DNA of 64,000 bases from contig VAYS01000026.1 of NCBI GenBank assembly GCA_005883215.1, forward strand, positions 62,001-126,000, read 5' to 3'. Within the stretch, counting starts at the first letter, position 1. Each line of letters begins with the position of its first letter. Under the pieces are notes generated by a model. The model had not been told where the DNA came from, did not search any database, and saw only the letters and a program-made list of their open reading frames with translations. The position numbers were made by a program, and so were the translations under genes. The DNA is from Actinomycetota bacterium. Lineage in GTDB: Bacteria; Actinomycetota; Thermoleophilia; Solirubrobacterales; Solirubrobacteraceae. Of the stretch, positions 45,470 through 56,947 are shown in pieces.

Positions 45470-46054
45470 ATGGCCTCCGTGGCGCTAGCAGAGCCAGTGG
45501 GGTCCGCGCCGTCGACCGAGCACAGGCGGCGTGGGCGTGATGGTGGCCGTGTGCTCGTGCTCAACGCGACCTTCGAGCCGATCAACGTGTGCACGGTCCG
45601 GCGGGCGATCGTGCTCATGCTCAAGGAGCGAGCCGAGGTCGTCGAGCACGCCGAGTGGGAGCTGCGCTCGGAGTCGACGGCGATCGCCCGGCCCGTGGTG
45701 ATCCGCCTGGTGACCTACGTACGCGTGCCGCGCGAGGCCCGGCAGCGCAAGATCACCCGCCGGGCGGTGTTCGCCCGCGACGGCTGGTCGTGTCAGTACT
45801 GCGGCTCGGGATCGAACCTAACGGTCGATCACGTGGTTCCGCGATCCAAGGGGGGCAGTTCGACCTGGGACAACATCGTCGCGTCGTGTGCGCCCTGCAA
45901 CCGGCGCAAGGGCGACCGCATGCCCCGCCAGGCCAACATGCGCCTGCGGCGCAGGCCCCACCCGCCCCGGGCCGAGGTCTTCATTCACGTATCCACCCCC
46001 ACCGTGCCGGCGGCGTGGCGTCAGTACCTGACCCAGACGGCCACCGCCGCCTGA
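45470..46054 (+). CDS. HNH endonuclease family protein
   Basis: A 194-residue protein from ATG 45470. The N-terminal region (VLVLNATFEPINVCTVRRAIVL, ERAEVVEH) is the conserved front part of the actinobacterial HNH proteins. The nuclease module has CQYCG, LTVDHVVPRSKGG and CAPCNRRKG, the zinc cysteines and HNH residues. A -10-like TACACT at 45454-45459 is so close to the start that the mRNA may be leaderless. Biological role is unknown. It is chromosomal and not next to phage genes. It converges on the structured element downstream of gyrA. Confidence 0.88.
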   Translation: MASVALAEPVGSAPSTEHRRRGRDGGRVLVLNATFEPINVCTVRRAIVLMLKERAEVVEHAEWELRSESTAIARPVVIRLVTYVRVPREARQRKITRRAVFARDGWSCQYCGSGSNLTVDHVVPRSKGGSSTWDNIVASCAPCNRRKGDRMPRQANMRLRRRPHPPRAEVFIHVSTPTVPAAWRQYLTQTATAA

Positions 46055-46073
46055 CCACGGGCCCCGGCGCGGC

Positions 46074-46114
46074 GGAAAAGCACGAAGGGCGCCCTCGACG
46101 AGACGCCCTTCGCG
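46074..46114 (-). terminator. Rho-independent terminator of the structured element
   Basis: On the minus strand a 9-bp perfect stem (CGAAGGGCG with CGCCCTTCG, 46112-46104 and 46091-46083) is followed by GTGCTTTTCC. The T-run lies only on the minus-strand side, so it ends transcripts coming from the gyrA direction; in the plus direction it has no T-run, although it may still slow read-through from the HNH gene. Confidence 0.75.
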
Positions 46115-46302
46115 CGCTGCTGTGACTGGAAGAAGTCGAGGAGGCGGTCCGGCGCCGGAGGGACCAGTCCCGGCGGCCATCTCGACGGTGTCCCGGGTTG
46201 GATTCCGCTAAGCGGCTCCAGCCTACGGCCTAGCGGCCGGTCACCTCCAGGGTCCCGTAAGAACTAGAACTCTCGATACGGACCACCTCCTTTCTCTGGT
46301 CC
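46074..46302 (-). ncRNA. Candidate structured RNA / small-ORF transcript downstream of gyrA
   Basis: The 385-bp gap between the HNH gene and gyrA has no normal gene. On the minus strand it begins with a hairpin (46302-46280): a 6-bp stem GGACCA/TGGTCC with the loop GAGAAAGGAGG. On the plus strand 46280-46295 equals the usual 16S rRNA 3' end in 15 of 16 bases, so the RNA carries a nearly full-length anti-anti-SD sequence. A short open frame follows (VRIESSSSYGTLEVTGR to TAG at 46230), with no ATG/GTG/TTG at normal spacing; ATC at 46277 would be the nearest. Several inverted repeats and a terminator end it at 46074. I have an impression of similar elements in other actinobacteria but cannot verify it. 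46303-46439 shows nothing recognisable. Confidence 0.5.
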
Positions 46303-46439
46303 GCGGAGCGTAGCGAAACCTGGCGACGCGCTGGGCCGGCGCTTCGCGCTCGGTCCGTGGTGAGGCGGAGGCGGGCAGGCGGCGAGGTGGCGAGGCGGCG
46401 CGGCGGCGACCGGGGGGCGTCGGGAGGGGGACCGCGGCC

Positions 46440-49031
46440 CTAGGACTCCGTGCCCGCGGCGCTGTCGCCATCGGCGCCGTCGGTTTCGGGGGCCTGGGCC
46501 GCGCTCGCGGCGTCCGCGCTCGGGGCGTCCGCGCCCGGGCCGGCCCCGTTGCCCTCGATCACCGGCGCCGCGGTGTCGGCCTGGGCCTCGACCACTAGCG
46601 CGACGGCACTCACCGTGTCGTCGTCGCGGAGATTCATCAGCTTGACCCCCTGGGAGGCGCGCCCGTAGCGGTTGATCCCCCGCACGCCGGTGCGCTGCAC
46701 CATGCCCGCCTGAGAGATGAAGACCAGCTCCTCGTGCTCGCGCACCACCAGGGCGCCGGCCAGAGCGCCCTTCTTGTCGGTGAGGGTGACCGTCTTGACC
46801 CCCATCGTGCCGCGGCCCTTGCGCGGGTACTCCGACACCGCGGTGCGCTTGCCAAAGCCGTTCTCGGTGACCACCAGCAACTCCTGCTCGTCGCGGGCGA
46901 CGTCCATGGCGATGACCGCGTTGCCCTTGTGGGCGACGTTCATGCCCCGCACCCCGGAGGTGTCGCGCCCCATGGAGCGGACCTGCTTCTCATGAAAGCG
47001 GGCGGCCTGCCCCGAGCGCGAGACAATGAGGATGTCGTTGTCGCCGCTGGTGCGCCGAACCGCCACCAGCTCGTCGTCGTCGCGGATGTTAATGGCGATG
47101 ATGCCGTCGGCTTCGATGCGGGTGTTGTAGGCACCGAACTCGGTCTTCTTGATCTGCCCCCGGCGGGTGGCGAAGACCAGATAGGCGCCTTCGCTGAAGT
47201 CGCGGGTGGCCAGCACGGACTGGACCCGCTCGCCCTCGCGCAGGGGCAGCACGTTGACCAGGGCGCGCCCTTTGGCCGTGCGCGAGGCCTCGGGCAGCTC
47301 GTAGACCTTCGAGCGATAGACCTTGCCGCGGTTGGTGAAGAACAGCAGGTAGTCGTGGGTCGAGCACACGAAGAGGTGCTCGATGAAGTCCCCTTCCTTC
47401 ATGTCCATGCCGGTCACGCCCCGGCCGCCGCGCTGCTGCTGGCGGTAGGTGGTGAGGGGCAGCGCCTTGATGTAGCCCGAGTGGGTTATGGCGATGACCA
47501 TCTGCTGGTCGGCGATCAGGTCCTCGATGTCGATCTCATCCTCGGCGTAGGTGATCTCGGTGCGACGCTGGTCGCCGAAGCGATCGGCCACCTCGTTGAG
47601 CTCCTCCTTGATCAGCCCCATCACCCGCGTCTCGTCCCCGAGCAGCTCGCGCAGCTCGCGGATGCGCTCGCTGACGTCGGTGTGCTCCTGCTTGATGGCG
47701 TCGGACTCCAGGGCGGTGAGCTGCGACAGGCGGAGGTCGAGGATCGCCGAGGCCTGGACCACCGACAGCTCGAAGCGGGCGACCAGCTGCTCACGGGCGC
47801 TGTCGCGATCGCGCGAGGATCGGATGAGGTCGATCACGTCATCGAGGTCGGCGAGCGCGATCAGCAGCCCCTCGAGGACGTGGGCTCGCGCCTCCTTCTG
47901 GGCCAGCTCGTACTTGGCGCGGCGCACGACGACCTCGCGCTGGTGGTCGACGTAGTGGCGGATCAGCTCGGGCAGGGCGAGCGTGCGGGGGACGTTGTCG
48001 ACCAGGGCGACCATGTTGACCCCGAACGTCGCCTGCATCGGGGTGTGCTTGTAGAGCTTGTTGAGCACGACCTTGGGGATCGCGTCGCGCTTGAGCTCGA
48101 TCACCAGCCGCATGCCGCGCTTGTCCGACTCGTCGCGTAGGTCGGAGATCTCGGGGATGCGCTTGTCGTGGACCAGGTCGGCGATCTTCTGGATCAGGCC
48201 CCCGTCGCCGCCCTTCTTGACCATGAACGGCAGCTCGGTGACGATGATTGCCTCCTTGCCGTGCGAGAGCGGCTCGACGTGGGCGCGGGCCTGCACGCGC
48301 ACGCGCCCGCGGCCGGTGTCATACGCGTCGCGGATGCCCGCCCGACCGAGGATCACGCCGCCGGTGGGGAAGTCCGGCCCCTTGATGTGGCGCATCAGGC
48401 CGGCGACGTCGATCTCGCCATCCTCGATATAGGCCACCGTGGCGGCGATCACCTCGCCCAGGTTGTGGGGCGGGATGTTGGTCGCCATCCCCACCGCGAT
48501 GCCCGAGGCGCCGTTGACGAGCAGGTTGGGAAACCGCGCGGGCAGGACGAGCGGCTCCTGCTTTCGCCCGTCGTAGTTGGGCGCGAAGTCGACGGTGTCC
48601 ATATCCAGGTCACGGAGCGTCTCCATCGAGATTCGCGACAGACGCGCTTCCGTGTACCGCATGGCGGCGGCCGGATCGTCGTCGACCGAGCCGAAGTTGC
48701 CCTGACCGTCGACGAGCTCGTAGCGGAGCGAGAAGTCCTGGGCCATGCGCACGAGGGTGTCGTAGATCGCCGTGTCGCCGTGGGGGTGATAGTTGCCCAT
48801 CGTCTCGCCGACGATGCGCGACGACTTGGCGTAGGGACGCGTCGGCCCCAGCCCCATCTCCGACATCGCGAACATCACCCGCCGGTGGACGGGCTTGAGC
48901 CCGTCGCGCACGTCGGGAAGCGCCCGCCCGACGATGACCGACATGGCGTAGTCGAGATACGCAGAGCGCATCTCGTCCTCCAGCGCACGGGGCTCGATGT
49001 TGCCGCCGCCGATGACGTCACTAGCTGCCAT
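46440..49031 (-). CDS. gyrA: DNA gyrase subunit A
   Basis: An 863-residue type II topoisomerase subunit from ATG 49031 with a GGGAGGTGAG site. The quinolone-resistance region reads [13 protein letters not shown], with threonine (T87) at the E. coli Ser83-equivalent position and aspartate D91 retained. The DNA-cleaving tyrosine is Y126 in [10 protein letters not shown]. The C-terminal domain holds the GyrA box QQRGGRG and six beta-pinwheel blades, ending in an acidic Ala/Asp tail. With GyrB it introduces negative supercoils. It follows gyrB by 53 bp on the same strand. Confidence 0.98.
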   Translation of the reverse strand: MAASDVIGGGNIEPRALEDEMRSAYLDYAMSVIVGRALPDVRDGLKPVHRRVMFAMSEMGLGPTRPYAKSSRIVGETMGNYHPHGDTAIYDTLVRMAQDFSLRYELVDGQGNFGSVDDDPAAAMRYTEARLSRISMETLRDLDMDTVDFAPNYDGRKQEPLVLPARFPNLLVNGASGIAVGMATNIPPHNLGEVIAATVAYIEDGEIDVAGLMRHIKGPDFPTGGVILGRAGIRDAYDTGRGRVRVQARAHVEPLSHGKEAIIVTELPFMVKKGGDGGLIQKIADLVHDKRIPEISDLRDESDKRGMRLVIELKRDAIPKVVLNKLYKHTPMQATFGVNMVALVDNVPRTLALPELIRHYVDHQREVVVRRAKYELAQKEARAHVLEGLLIALADLDDVIDLIRSSRDRDSAREQLVARFELSVVQASAILDLRLSQLTALESDAIKQEHTDVSERIRELRELLGDETRVMGLIKEELNEVADRFGDQRRTEITYAEDEIDIEDLIADQQMVIAITHSGYIKALPLTTYRQQQRGGRGVTGMDMKEGDFIEHLFVCSTHDYLLFFTNRGKVYRSKVYELPEASRTAKGRALVNVLPLREGERVQSVLATRDFSEGAYLVFATRRGQIKKTEFGAYNTRIEADGIIAINIRDDDELVAVRRTSGDNDILIVSRSGQAARFHEKQVRSMGRDTSGVRGMNVAHKGNAVIAMDVARDEQELLVVTENGFGKRTAVSEYPRKGRGTMGVKTVTLTDKKGALAGALVVREHEELVFISQAGMVQRTGVRGINRYGRASQGVKLMNLRDDDTVSAVALVVEAQADTAAPVIEGNGAGPGADAPSADAASAAQAPETDGADGDSAAGTES

Positions 49032-49084
49032 GTCTCACCTCCCGACGCGGATGGGCGGGGCCGACTTTCTGGCGGGGCACGCGA

Positions 49085-51526
<2,442 letters not shown>

Positions 51527-51538
51527 TTACATGCGAAA

Positions 51539-51574
51539 GCCCCGGATCACGCGCGGTCGAAGGCGGTCCGGGGC
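51539..51574. other. Inverted repeat in the gyrB 5' leader region
   Basis: GCCCCGGA (51539-51546) and TCCGGGGC (51567-51574) are a perfect 8-bp inverted repeat with a 20-base loop, about 25 bases upstream of the gyrB start. It could be a leader hairpin regulating gyrase expression or a protein-binding site. The promoter itself could not be placed confidently; TATTGT near 51601-51596 on the minus strand is a weak candidate -10. Confidence 0.4.
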
Positions 51575-51660
51575 GTCGACGACTTGGTGGACAGAACAAT
51601 AGCAGGTCGACCCCCCGGATCCGGCCACGAAAATGTGCCAAATTGCCTGCAAATCACGGA

Positions 51661-51684
51661 CAAAAGGCCGCCTCGCGGCGGCCG
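51661..51684 (-). terminator. Rho-independent terminator after the dnaA-dnaN-recF-dciA run
   Basis: GGCCGCC and GGCGGCC (51666-51672 and 51677-51683) form a perfect 7-bp stem with a four-base loop. On the minus strand it is followed by TTTTG. It lies 17 bases after the dciA stop, so the origin operon ends here and gyrB-gyrA are transcribed separately. Confidence 0.85.
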
Positions 51685-51700
51685 GCTTCCCACCCCGGTT

Positions 51701-52003
51701 TCAGAACGCGCCGGGCGTCGTACGACAGCGCAGCGAGCGCACCCGCCGGGCGCCCATGCGCTGGTTGATCTGCTCGATCAGCTGGGGAGCCATCAGCTCG
51801 AGCTCCTGGCCCCACACCGCGCTGCGACAACTCACGGTCAGGACGCCGTCGCGCTCGGCCGTGGGGCGGGCCTCGGCGGCCACCGCCGGCCCCACCGCCT
51901 GCTCCCACACCCGCTGGATCTCGCCCAGCACCGAGGGCGGCTGGAGCCGGCTGGTCACGCGCTCGAGCGCCAGCCGGACCGGCCGCGGAGCTCGGCGCCT
52001 CAC
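51701..52003 (-). CDS. dciA: DUF721/DciA-type protein (predicted helicase-loading factor)
   Basis: A 100-residue protein from GTG 52003. The DUF721 core is visible: VWEQAVGPAVAAEARPTAERDGVLTVSCRSAVWGQELELMAPQLIEQIN in pieces, with the VWEQAVG start and the hydrophobic TVSCRSAVW strand typical of DciA. DciA loads the replicative helicase DnaB in bacteria that lack DnaC/DnaI. The position directly after recF in the origin operon matches other actinobacteria. Upstream in-frame codons could extend it, but they overlap recF and are low complexity. Confidence 0.85.
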   Translation of the reverse strand: MRRRAPRPVRLALERVTSRLQPPSVLGEIQRVWEQAVGPAVAAEARPTAERDGVLTVSCRSAVWGQELELMAPQLIEQINQRMGARRVRSLRCRTTPGAF

Positions 52004-52022
52004 GCGAGGCCCCGTGTCCCGC

Positions 52023-53126
52023 TCACGCCGCCCGCGCCCCGGAGAGCACCCGCCCATCGCCGACCGCCAGACGGGTCGCCTCGGTGCCCGTGGCACCGGG
52101 CACGTGGGCCAGCTCGGTCGCCGTCACCACGGCCTGGCCCCGGCCGGTCAGCTCGCCGGCCAGCAGCTCGCGGCGCTCGGCGTCGAGCTCGCTCATCACG
52201 TCGTCGAGCAGCAGCAGCGGGGGCGACCCCCGCCGCTCGGCCAGCAGCTCGCGCTCGGCCAGCAGCAGGGCCAGCAGGGCCAGGCGCTGCTCGCCCTGCG
52301 ACCCGTATACCCGCAGCTCTCTGCCCCCGCGGGCTAGCGAGATCTCGTCGCGGTGCGGTCCGTGCCCGGTGAACCCTCGCTCGAGGTCGGACTCGACGCG
52401 GGCGGCGAGCTCGGCGGCGAGCTCGGCCGCGGTCGCCGCACCGCTGCGCGGGCGATAGGCGAGCTCGGCCCCGTCGCGCAGCCCAAGCCGGGCGGCGTGG
52501 GCGCTGAACGGACCGGCCAGGGAGGCGATCGCCTCGGCGCGGTGGGCCTGCAGGGCCACCCCGCACGCGGCGAGCTCGGCATCCCACGCCCCCAGCGAGG
52601 CGGTGCTCGCACCGGCGGTGCGCACGCGGGCGAGGAGGGCGTTGCGCTGAGCCAGGACGCGGACGTAGTCGCGACGCGCGCCGGAGCGCGCGGGCCATAG
52701 CGCGGCCACCAAGGAGTCCACATGCGAGCGGCGCAGGGCGGGCGGGCCCTTGATCAGCTCCAGCCGATCGGGGATGAACACGCTGGCCAGCGGGCGGCGC
52801 GCGACGTCCAGGAGGCTGTCGACGGGCTGGCCGTCGACCGCCACGCGCTTGGCGCCCGCGCGCGGGAGGGCCGCGCACAGCCGATGGGTGCCCCCGTCGC
52901 CCTGCACGTCGAGCTCGACCCTGGCCACGTCGGCCCCGAACCGGATCAGCTCGCGCTCATTGCTCGTCCGGCACGACCGCCCCGTGCAGCCAAAGTAGAC
53001 CGCCTCCAGGAGGTTGGTCTTGCCGGCGCCGTTGGGCCCGTGAACGACGTTTAGGCCCGGCCCCAGGGCGGCGTCGGCGGTTGCGTAGGAGCGCAGATCG
53101 CGGACGCGCACACCGGTGACCAGCAC
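52023..53126 (-). CDS. recF: DNA replication and repair protein RecF
   Basis: A 367-residue SMC-like ATPase starting at GTG 53126. Walker A is GPNGAGKTN, the ABC signature is YGSQGEQR and Walker B LLLLDDVMSELD. LRSYATADAAL near the N-terminus is the family start. RecF with RecO and RecR loads RecA at gaps and stalled forks. It lies between dnaN and dciA in the classical origin order. Confidence 0.97.
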   Translation of the reverse strand: MLVTGVRVRDLRSYATADAALGPGLNVVHGPNGAGKTNLLEAVYFGCTGRSCRTSNERELIRFGADVARVELDVQGDGGTHRLCAALPRAGAKRVAVDGQPVDSLLDVARRPLASVFIPDRLELIKGPPALRRSHVDSLVAALWPARSGARRDYVRVLAQRNALLARVRTAGASTASLGAWDAELAACGVALQAHRAEAIASLAGPFSAHAARLGLRDGAELAYRPRSGAATAAELAAELAARVESDLERGFTGHGPHRDEISLARGGRELRVYGSQGEQRLALLALLLAERELLAERRGSPPLLLLDDVMSELDAERRELLAGELTGRGQAVVTATELAHVPGATGTEATRLAVGDGRVLSGARAA

Positions 53127-53139
53127 CGCGCGGCCACCC

Positions 53140-54246
53140 TCAGACGTTCAGGCGAATCGGCATCACCAGGTAGACGAAGCCGCCCTGGTCGGCCGACTCG
53201 ATCAGGCCCGGCCGCAGAGGGCTGATCAGCTTGAGGACGAGGTCTCCCGACTCCACGCTCTCCAAGCCGTCGCGCAGGAACTCGGGGTTGAACCCGATCT
53301 CAAACGACTCGCCGTGAAAGTCCACCGGCACGGCCTCCGAGGCCTCGCCCACGTCGGGCGTCTGGGCCGAGACCGTGACTTCGCCCTCGCGAAAGCCCAG
53401 CCGCAGGGGCGCGTTCTTCTGGGCCAGCAGGCTGATCCGCCGCACCACCTCGGCGAACTCGCCGCCCGCCAGGCGCAGCTCGTGCTCGACCGAGTCGGGG
53501 AGCAGCTGGCGGTAGTTGGGGAACTGGCCCTCGATCAGACGCGAGGACAGCACGGCGCCGTCGATGGCGAAGACGATCTGGTTCTGGCGTGCGCTGACCC
53601 GCAGCTCCTGGGCCTCGAGCTGCGCCACGAGCCGGGCGAGCTCCTGCAGCGCCCGGGCGGGAACGTTGGCCTCCAGCTCGCCTGCCAACGGCTGCTCGAG
53701 CTTGGTCTCCTTGATGCTCAGGCGATAGGAGTCGGTGGCCACCATGCGCAGCTCGCTGCCCGAGGCCGACACCAGGATCCCGGTGAGCACCGGTCGCGTC
53801 TCGTCCCGCGACGCCGAGCGGGCAACCTGGGCGATCGTGGCCACGAACTCCGCCGCGGGGACGGTGACGGCGTCCTCATCGTTGGCGTCGGGCAAGGGTG
53901 GGAAGTCCTCGGCGCGCAGGGTGCGAATGTGAAATGTCGCCGACCCCGAGACCACTTCTACGTCCTGCTCGGTGGCGCGCGCCTCGAGCGACACCTCGTC
54001 TGCCGGTAGCGAGCGAGCGACATCGAGCATCAGGCGGGCGGGAAGGACGACCGTCCCGGGACGACTGACCTCGGCGCGCAGGGGAAGGCGCAGGCCCACC
54101 TCGACGTCGGTCGCCCGCAGCTCCACCGCCTCCTCGGCGACGACCTGGACGCCGGCCAGCGCCTGCACTGCGCTGCGGGTAGAGGCGACCCGGGCGGCAG
54201 ACTGAAGGTCGGATAGCAGGTCGGCCGTCTTGAGCTCGATCTTCAT
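53140..54246 (-). CDS. dnaN: DNA polymerase III subunit beta (sliding clamp)
   Basis: A 368-residue clamp subunit from ATG 54246, normal length. Three repeated clamp domains are visible, with conserved pieces such as GVQVVAEEAVELRATD, RPVLTGILVSASGSELRMVATDSYRLS, FEIGFNPEFLRDGLESV and the C-terminal YLVMPIRLNV (normally MPMRL), which shapes the partner-binding pocket. It encircles DNA and tethers polymerase III. recF follows after 13 bp. Confidence 0.98.
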   Translation of the reverse strand: MKIELKTADLLSDLQSAARVASTRSAVQALAGVQVVAEEAVELRATDVEVGLRLPLRAEVSRPGTVVLPARLMLDVARSLPADEVSLEARATEQDVEVVSGSATFHIRTLRAEDFPPLPDANDEDAVTVPAAEFVATIAQVARSASRDETRPVLTGILVSASGSELRMVATDSYRLSIKETKLEQPLAGELEANVPARALQELARLVAQLEAQELRVSARQNQIVFAIDGAVLSSRLIEGQFPNYRQLLPDSVEHELRLAGGEFAEVVRRISLLAQKNAPLRLGFREGEVTVSAQTPDVGEASEAVPVDFHGESFEIGFNPEFLRDGLESVESGDLVLKLISPLRPGLIESADQGGFVYLVMPIRLNV

Positions 54247-54457
54247 CTGACCACTTCTTCGATTAGGGAATAGCAGTAGTAAGGGGTGTGAACAGCTCGA
54301 CCAAGGTCATAACTCGGGCCAAGCCTCCTCGCAGGACGGAGGGCGCGGGCATGACGCGACGCAGGAGCAGGTGTGCGCGAAGCTGTGAGCAGAGGGTGAA
54401 GGATCTCAGGCGGGGCGGTCACGGCGGGTCCTCGAGTGTGCACAGGTGTGCCTAGTT
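54247..54457. other. oriC: Candidate replication origin region (oriC) between dnaA and dnaN
   Basis: The 211-bp gap holds three copies of TGTGNNCAG: TGTGAACAG (54287-54295), TGTGAGCAG (54384-54392) and TGTGCACAG (54437-54445). Their complements (CTGTTCACA and so on) match the DnaA box TTGTCCACA at 6-7 of 9 bases. A relatively AT-rich stretch (54253-54285, with ATTAGGGAATAGCAGTAGTAA) lies next to dnaN and could unwind. Boxes are degenerate, so the origin is a candidate and not proven. The dnaN promoter must also be here. Confidence 0.5.
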
Positions 54458-55792
54458 CTACTGGGCGAGCTGACGGGTGAGGTTGCCAACGGCGCGTGCG
54501 GCGGGCTCGTCTTTGCCCAAGCGCCGGCTGGTGCGCTGGCAGGCCTTGAGCACCGTGCTGTGGTCGCGGCCTCCGAACGCCCGGCCGATCGCCGGCAGCG
54601 AGCACTCGGTGAGCTCTCGCGAGAGGTACATGGCCACGTGCCGGGGCCAGGCGATGCGTGCGCTGCGGCTGGGACCCACGAGTTCCTCGGGGGTGATGTG
54701 AAAGGAGTGACAGACGGCGCGCTGGATCGCCTCGACGGTGGTGGCGGGCGACGCATTTTGGGGGTAGAGCTCGTGGAGGACGTGGGCGGCCAGCGCAGCA
54801 CTCAGCGGCTGGCCGGTGAGGGACGCGTAGGCGACGACCCGGATGAGTGCCCCCTCGAGTGCCCGTACGTTGGCGGTGACCCGCTCGGCGATGACTGCCA
54901 GGGGCTCCTCGTCGGAGAGCGGCACGGCATCGTGTTGCGCGCGCTTGCGCAGGATGGCCATGCGCATGTCGTAGTCGGGCGGGCCGACGTCGGTCACCAG
55001 GCCGGACTCGAAGCGCTCGCGCAGGCGCTCCTCGACGGCGCCGAGATCGCCCGGGAGGCGATCGGAGGTGACCACGAGCTGGCCACCGATGTCATAGAGG
55101 GCGTTGAAGGTGTGGAAGAACTCCTCCTCGGTGCGCGCCTTGCGCTCGAGGAACTGGACGTCGTCGATGAGCAGGACGTCGGTGTGGCGAAAGCGGTGCT
55201 TGAAGCGGTCCACCGCGCGCGCCTGGAGGGCGGCGACGAACTCGTTGGTGAACGACTCGACCGTCGTGTAGCGGACGGCGAGGCGCTCACCGTAGGTGGA
55301 GATGTAGTTGGCGATCGAATGCAGGAGGTGGGTCTTCCCCAGCCCGGGTGGGCCGTAGATGAAGAGGGGGTTGTACGCCTGGGCGGGCGCCTCGGCGACC
55401 GCGAGCGCCGCCGCGTGGGCCAGACGATTGGAGTCGCCGATGACGAACTGCTCGAACGTGAGCTTGGGATTGAAGGAGATCTCGGCCGCCGGCGCGCCCA
55501 CGGCGGCGGCAATCGCGCCGGGCCGGCGCGGCGCCGAGTCGGCCATGGAGGGCGACAGGATGTCGAACTCGATCTGGGTGCCCGCGACGCTGGTGGCCAG
55601 CTGCTCGAGCGGAGCGCGGAAGCGGTCGACGACCCAGTGGCGGATCTCGGTCGGGGCGACGACCACCATCGTCGAGCCCGCCATCTCTCGCAGGGTCAGG
55701 GGTTCGACCCAGATCTGGTAGGTGGTCTCCGGCAACGAGCGGCGGAGCCGGGCCTGGACTTGTGACCAGATTTGCTCAGGCTCCACAGGCAC
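54458..55792 (-). CDS. dnaA: Chromosomal replication initiator protein DnaA
   Basis: A 444-residue AAA+ initiator from GTG 55792 (GTG 55786 also possible). Domain I is [25 protein letters not shown]; a short domain II follows. Domain III has [17 protein letters not shown] (Walker A) and [12 protein letters not shown] (Walker B). Domain IV has the DNA-binding helix-turn-helix signature [16 protein letters not shown]. It binds DnaA boxes and opens the origin. It is transcribed away from rpmH. Confidence 0.98.
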   Translation of the reverse strand: MPVEPEQIWSQVQARLRRSLPETTYQIWVEPLTLREMAGSTMVVVAPTEIRHWVVDRFRAPLEQLATSVAGTQIEFDILSPSMADSAPRRPGAIAAAVGAPAAEISFNPKLTFEQFVIGDSNRLAHAAALAVAEAPAQAYNPLFIYGPPGLGKTHLLHSIANYISTYGERLAVRYTTVESFTNEFVAALQARAVDRFKHRFRHTDVLLIDDVQFLERKARTEEEFFHTFNALYDIGGQLVVTSDRLPGDLGAVEERLRERFESGLVTDVGPPDYDMRMAILRKRAQHDAVPLSDEEPLAVIAERVTANVRALEGALIRVVAYASLTGQPLSAALAAHVLHELYPQNASPATTVEAIQRAVCHSFHITPEELVGPSRSARIAWPRHVAMYLSRELTECSLPAIGRAFGGRDHSTVLKACQRTSRRLGKDEPAARAVGNLTRQLAQ

Positions 55793-56085
55793 GGCAGGGT
55801 GATCCGGCTCCTCTCGGAAACGGGCTCGACTGGATCCGTAAACAGGGGGCCGCGGGGACGACCCGGCGACGGGCGACTATAGCCGCGTGGCGCCGCGCCG
55901 GCGCCCGCGCCGCGCCGGCGATCGCGCAAATGGCGGGAAAAACGCTCGCCGCCCGGCAAACAGTAACCATCAGGTTGAGGTTGACTGCCACGCCCGGGAT
56001 CGCCCGGCTCCACCGACGCCGCTCCGGCCCAGCGCGGGAGGCGATCGGACCGTGGGGGCCGCCCGTATACTGGGCGTGCCCGGCG
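55793..56085. promoter_or_regulatory. Divergent dnaA-rpmH intergenic region with rpmH promoter -10
   Basis: The region separates the two divergent origin operons. TATACT at 56066-56071 is a good -10 for rpmH, only 14 bases before its ATG, so the rpmH mRNA has a very short leader; the -35 (around 56043) is weak. On the minus strand TATAGT (55881-55876) is a possible dnaA -10. A few A-rich patches (GGCGGGAAAAA near 55932) could belong to an origin, but I see no clear DnaA boxes here. Confidence 0.5.
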
Positions 56086-56220
56086 ATGAAGCGTACGTAT
56101 CAGCCGAAGAAGCGAAAGCGGGCCCGCACCCACGGGTTCCGAGCGCGCATGCGCACACGCGCGGGGCGGATGATCATCAAGCGCCGGCGGACGAAGGGCC
56201 GTCGGCGGCTCGCCGCCTAG
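56086..56220 (+). CDS. rpmH: 50S ribosomal protein L34
   Basis: A 44-residue, very basic protein with the standard L34 sequence: start [19 protein letters not shown], then [15 protein letters not shown] and the end RRRLAA. It is part of the large ribosomal subunit and is the first gene of the rpmH-rnpA-yidD-yidC-jag run. It starts at ATG 56086 close behind the TATACT promoter. Confidence 0.98.
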   Translation: MKRTYQPKKRKRARTHGFRARMRTRAGRMIIKRRRTKGRRRLAA

Positions 56221-56225
56221 CCAAC

Positions 56226-56627
56226 GTGGACGCGTCACGCCGTCGAGTCGGCGGCCGGGCGAGCAGCGGGCGCCTGTCGCGCAGCGCCGAGTTCGAGCGC
56301 GTGTACCGCCAGGGGCGCTCGCGCGCCAACCGCTATCTGGTGCTCTACTCGTTCGCCCGCCCCCCGGAGCCGAACGACGGCGACGAACCGCGCCTGGGGG
56401 TCTCGGTCTCGCGCAAGGTGGGCGGGGCGGTTGAGCGCAACCGGATCAAGCGCCTGTTGCGCGAGGCGTTCGCCGCCCGCCGCGACCGACTGCCGGCCGA
56501 CCACGACTTCGTGATCGTGGCCCGCCCCGACGCCCGCGAGCTGGCCGAGGGCGGGGGCCTGGAGGCGATCACCGGCGCCTTGGACGAGCTGGCGGTCGGG
56601 GAGTCGGCGCCGGAGAAGCCCTCGTGA
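56226..56627 (+). CDS. rnpA: Ribonuclease P protein component
   Basis: A 133-residue basic protein from GTG 56226. The family signature is [12 protein letters not shown] (the RNR motif that binds the RNA subunit), preceded by [13 protein letters not shown] and [17 protein letters not shown]. It helps the catalytic RNA to trim the 5' leader of tRNA precursors. It sits five bases after rpmH and overlaps yidD by four bases. An acidic C-terminal tail is added beyond the core. Confidence 0.95.
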   Translation: MDASRRRVGGRASSGRLSRSAEFERVYRQGRSRANRYLVLYSFARPPEPNDGDEPRLGVSVSRKVGGAVERNRIKRLLREAFAARRDRLPADHDFVIVARPDARELAEGGGLEAITGALDELAVGESAPEKPS

Positions 56628-56935
56628 CGTCGCCGAGCTCGACCGGCGGCGCGGCGCGGCGCGCTGGGGCCCAACGGGCGCTGGCGGCGCTCGTGCTCGC
56701 GCCCCTATGGCTCTACCGGCGGGCGATCTCGCCGGCGCTGCCCCGCCGCTGTAAGTACGAGCCCACGTGCTCGGCCTATGCGGTCCAGGCGGTGGGCGAG
56801 TTCGGCATACTCCGCGGGCTGGTGCTCGCCGCCTGGCGCCTGCTGCGCTGTAACCCGTTCAGCCACGGGGGCTTTGACCCGGTGCACGCCCAGCGCCTGT
56901 TCCGATCGTCCGGAGGCCGGGCCCCAGCGGCCTGA
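56624..56935 (+). CDS. yidD: Membrane protein insertion efficiency factor YidD
   Basis: A 103-residue protein starting at GTG in the rnpA stop codon. The YidD core is [28 protein letters not shown], then [20 protein letters not shown], with the three conserved cysteines. It is a small membrane-associated helper of YidC-dependent insertion. Twelve bases separate it from yidC. Confidence 0.96.
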   Translation: MTSPSSTGGAARRAGAQRALAALVLAPLWLYRRAISPALPRRCKYEPTCSAYAVQAVGEFGILRGLVLAAWRLLRCNPFSHGGFDPVHAQRLFRSSGGRAPAA

Positions 56936-56947
56936 ACCCCGACCCCC

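Noticed and set aside
45470-46054. HNH gene as part of a mobile element or homing intron
   Set aside because: No intron, integrase, transposase or terminal repeats surround it, and its N-terminal region is that of chromosomal actinobacterial HNH proteins.
46241-46471. Minus-strand open frame of 76 codons across the gyrA tail and downstream gap
   Set aside because: Arg/Pro-rich without motif, overlaps the gyrA end in another frame and the hairpin region; a shadow frame.
55793-56085. Main oriC in the dnaA-rpmH gap
   Set aside because: I see no cluster of DnaA-box-like motifs there, while the dnaN-dnaA gap has three related motifs; it stays possible but is less supported.
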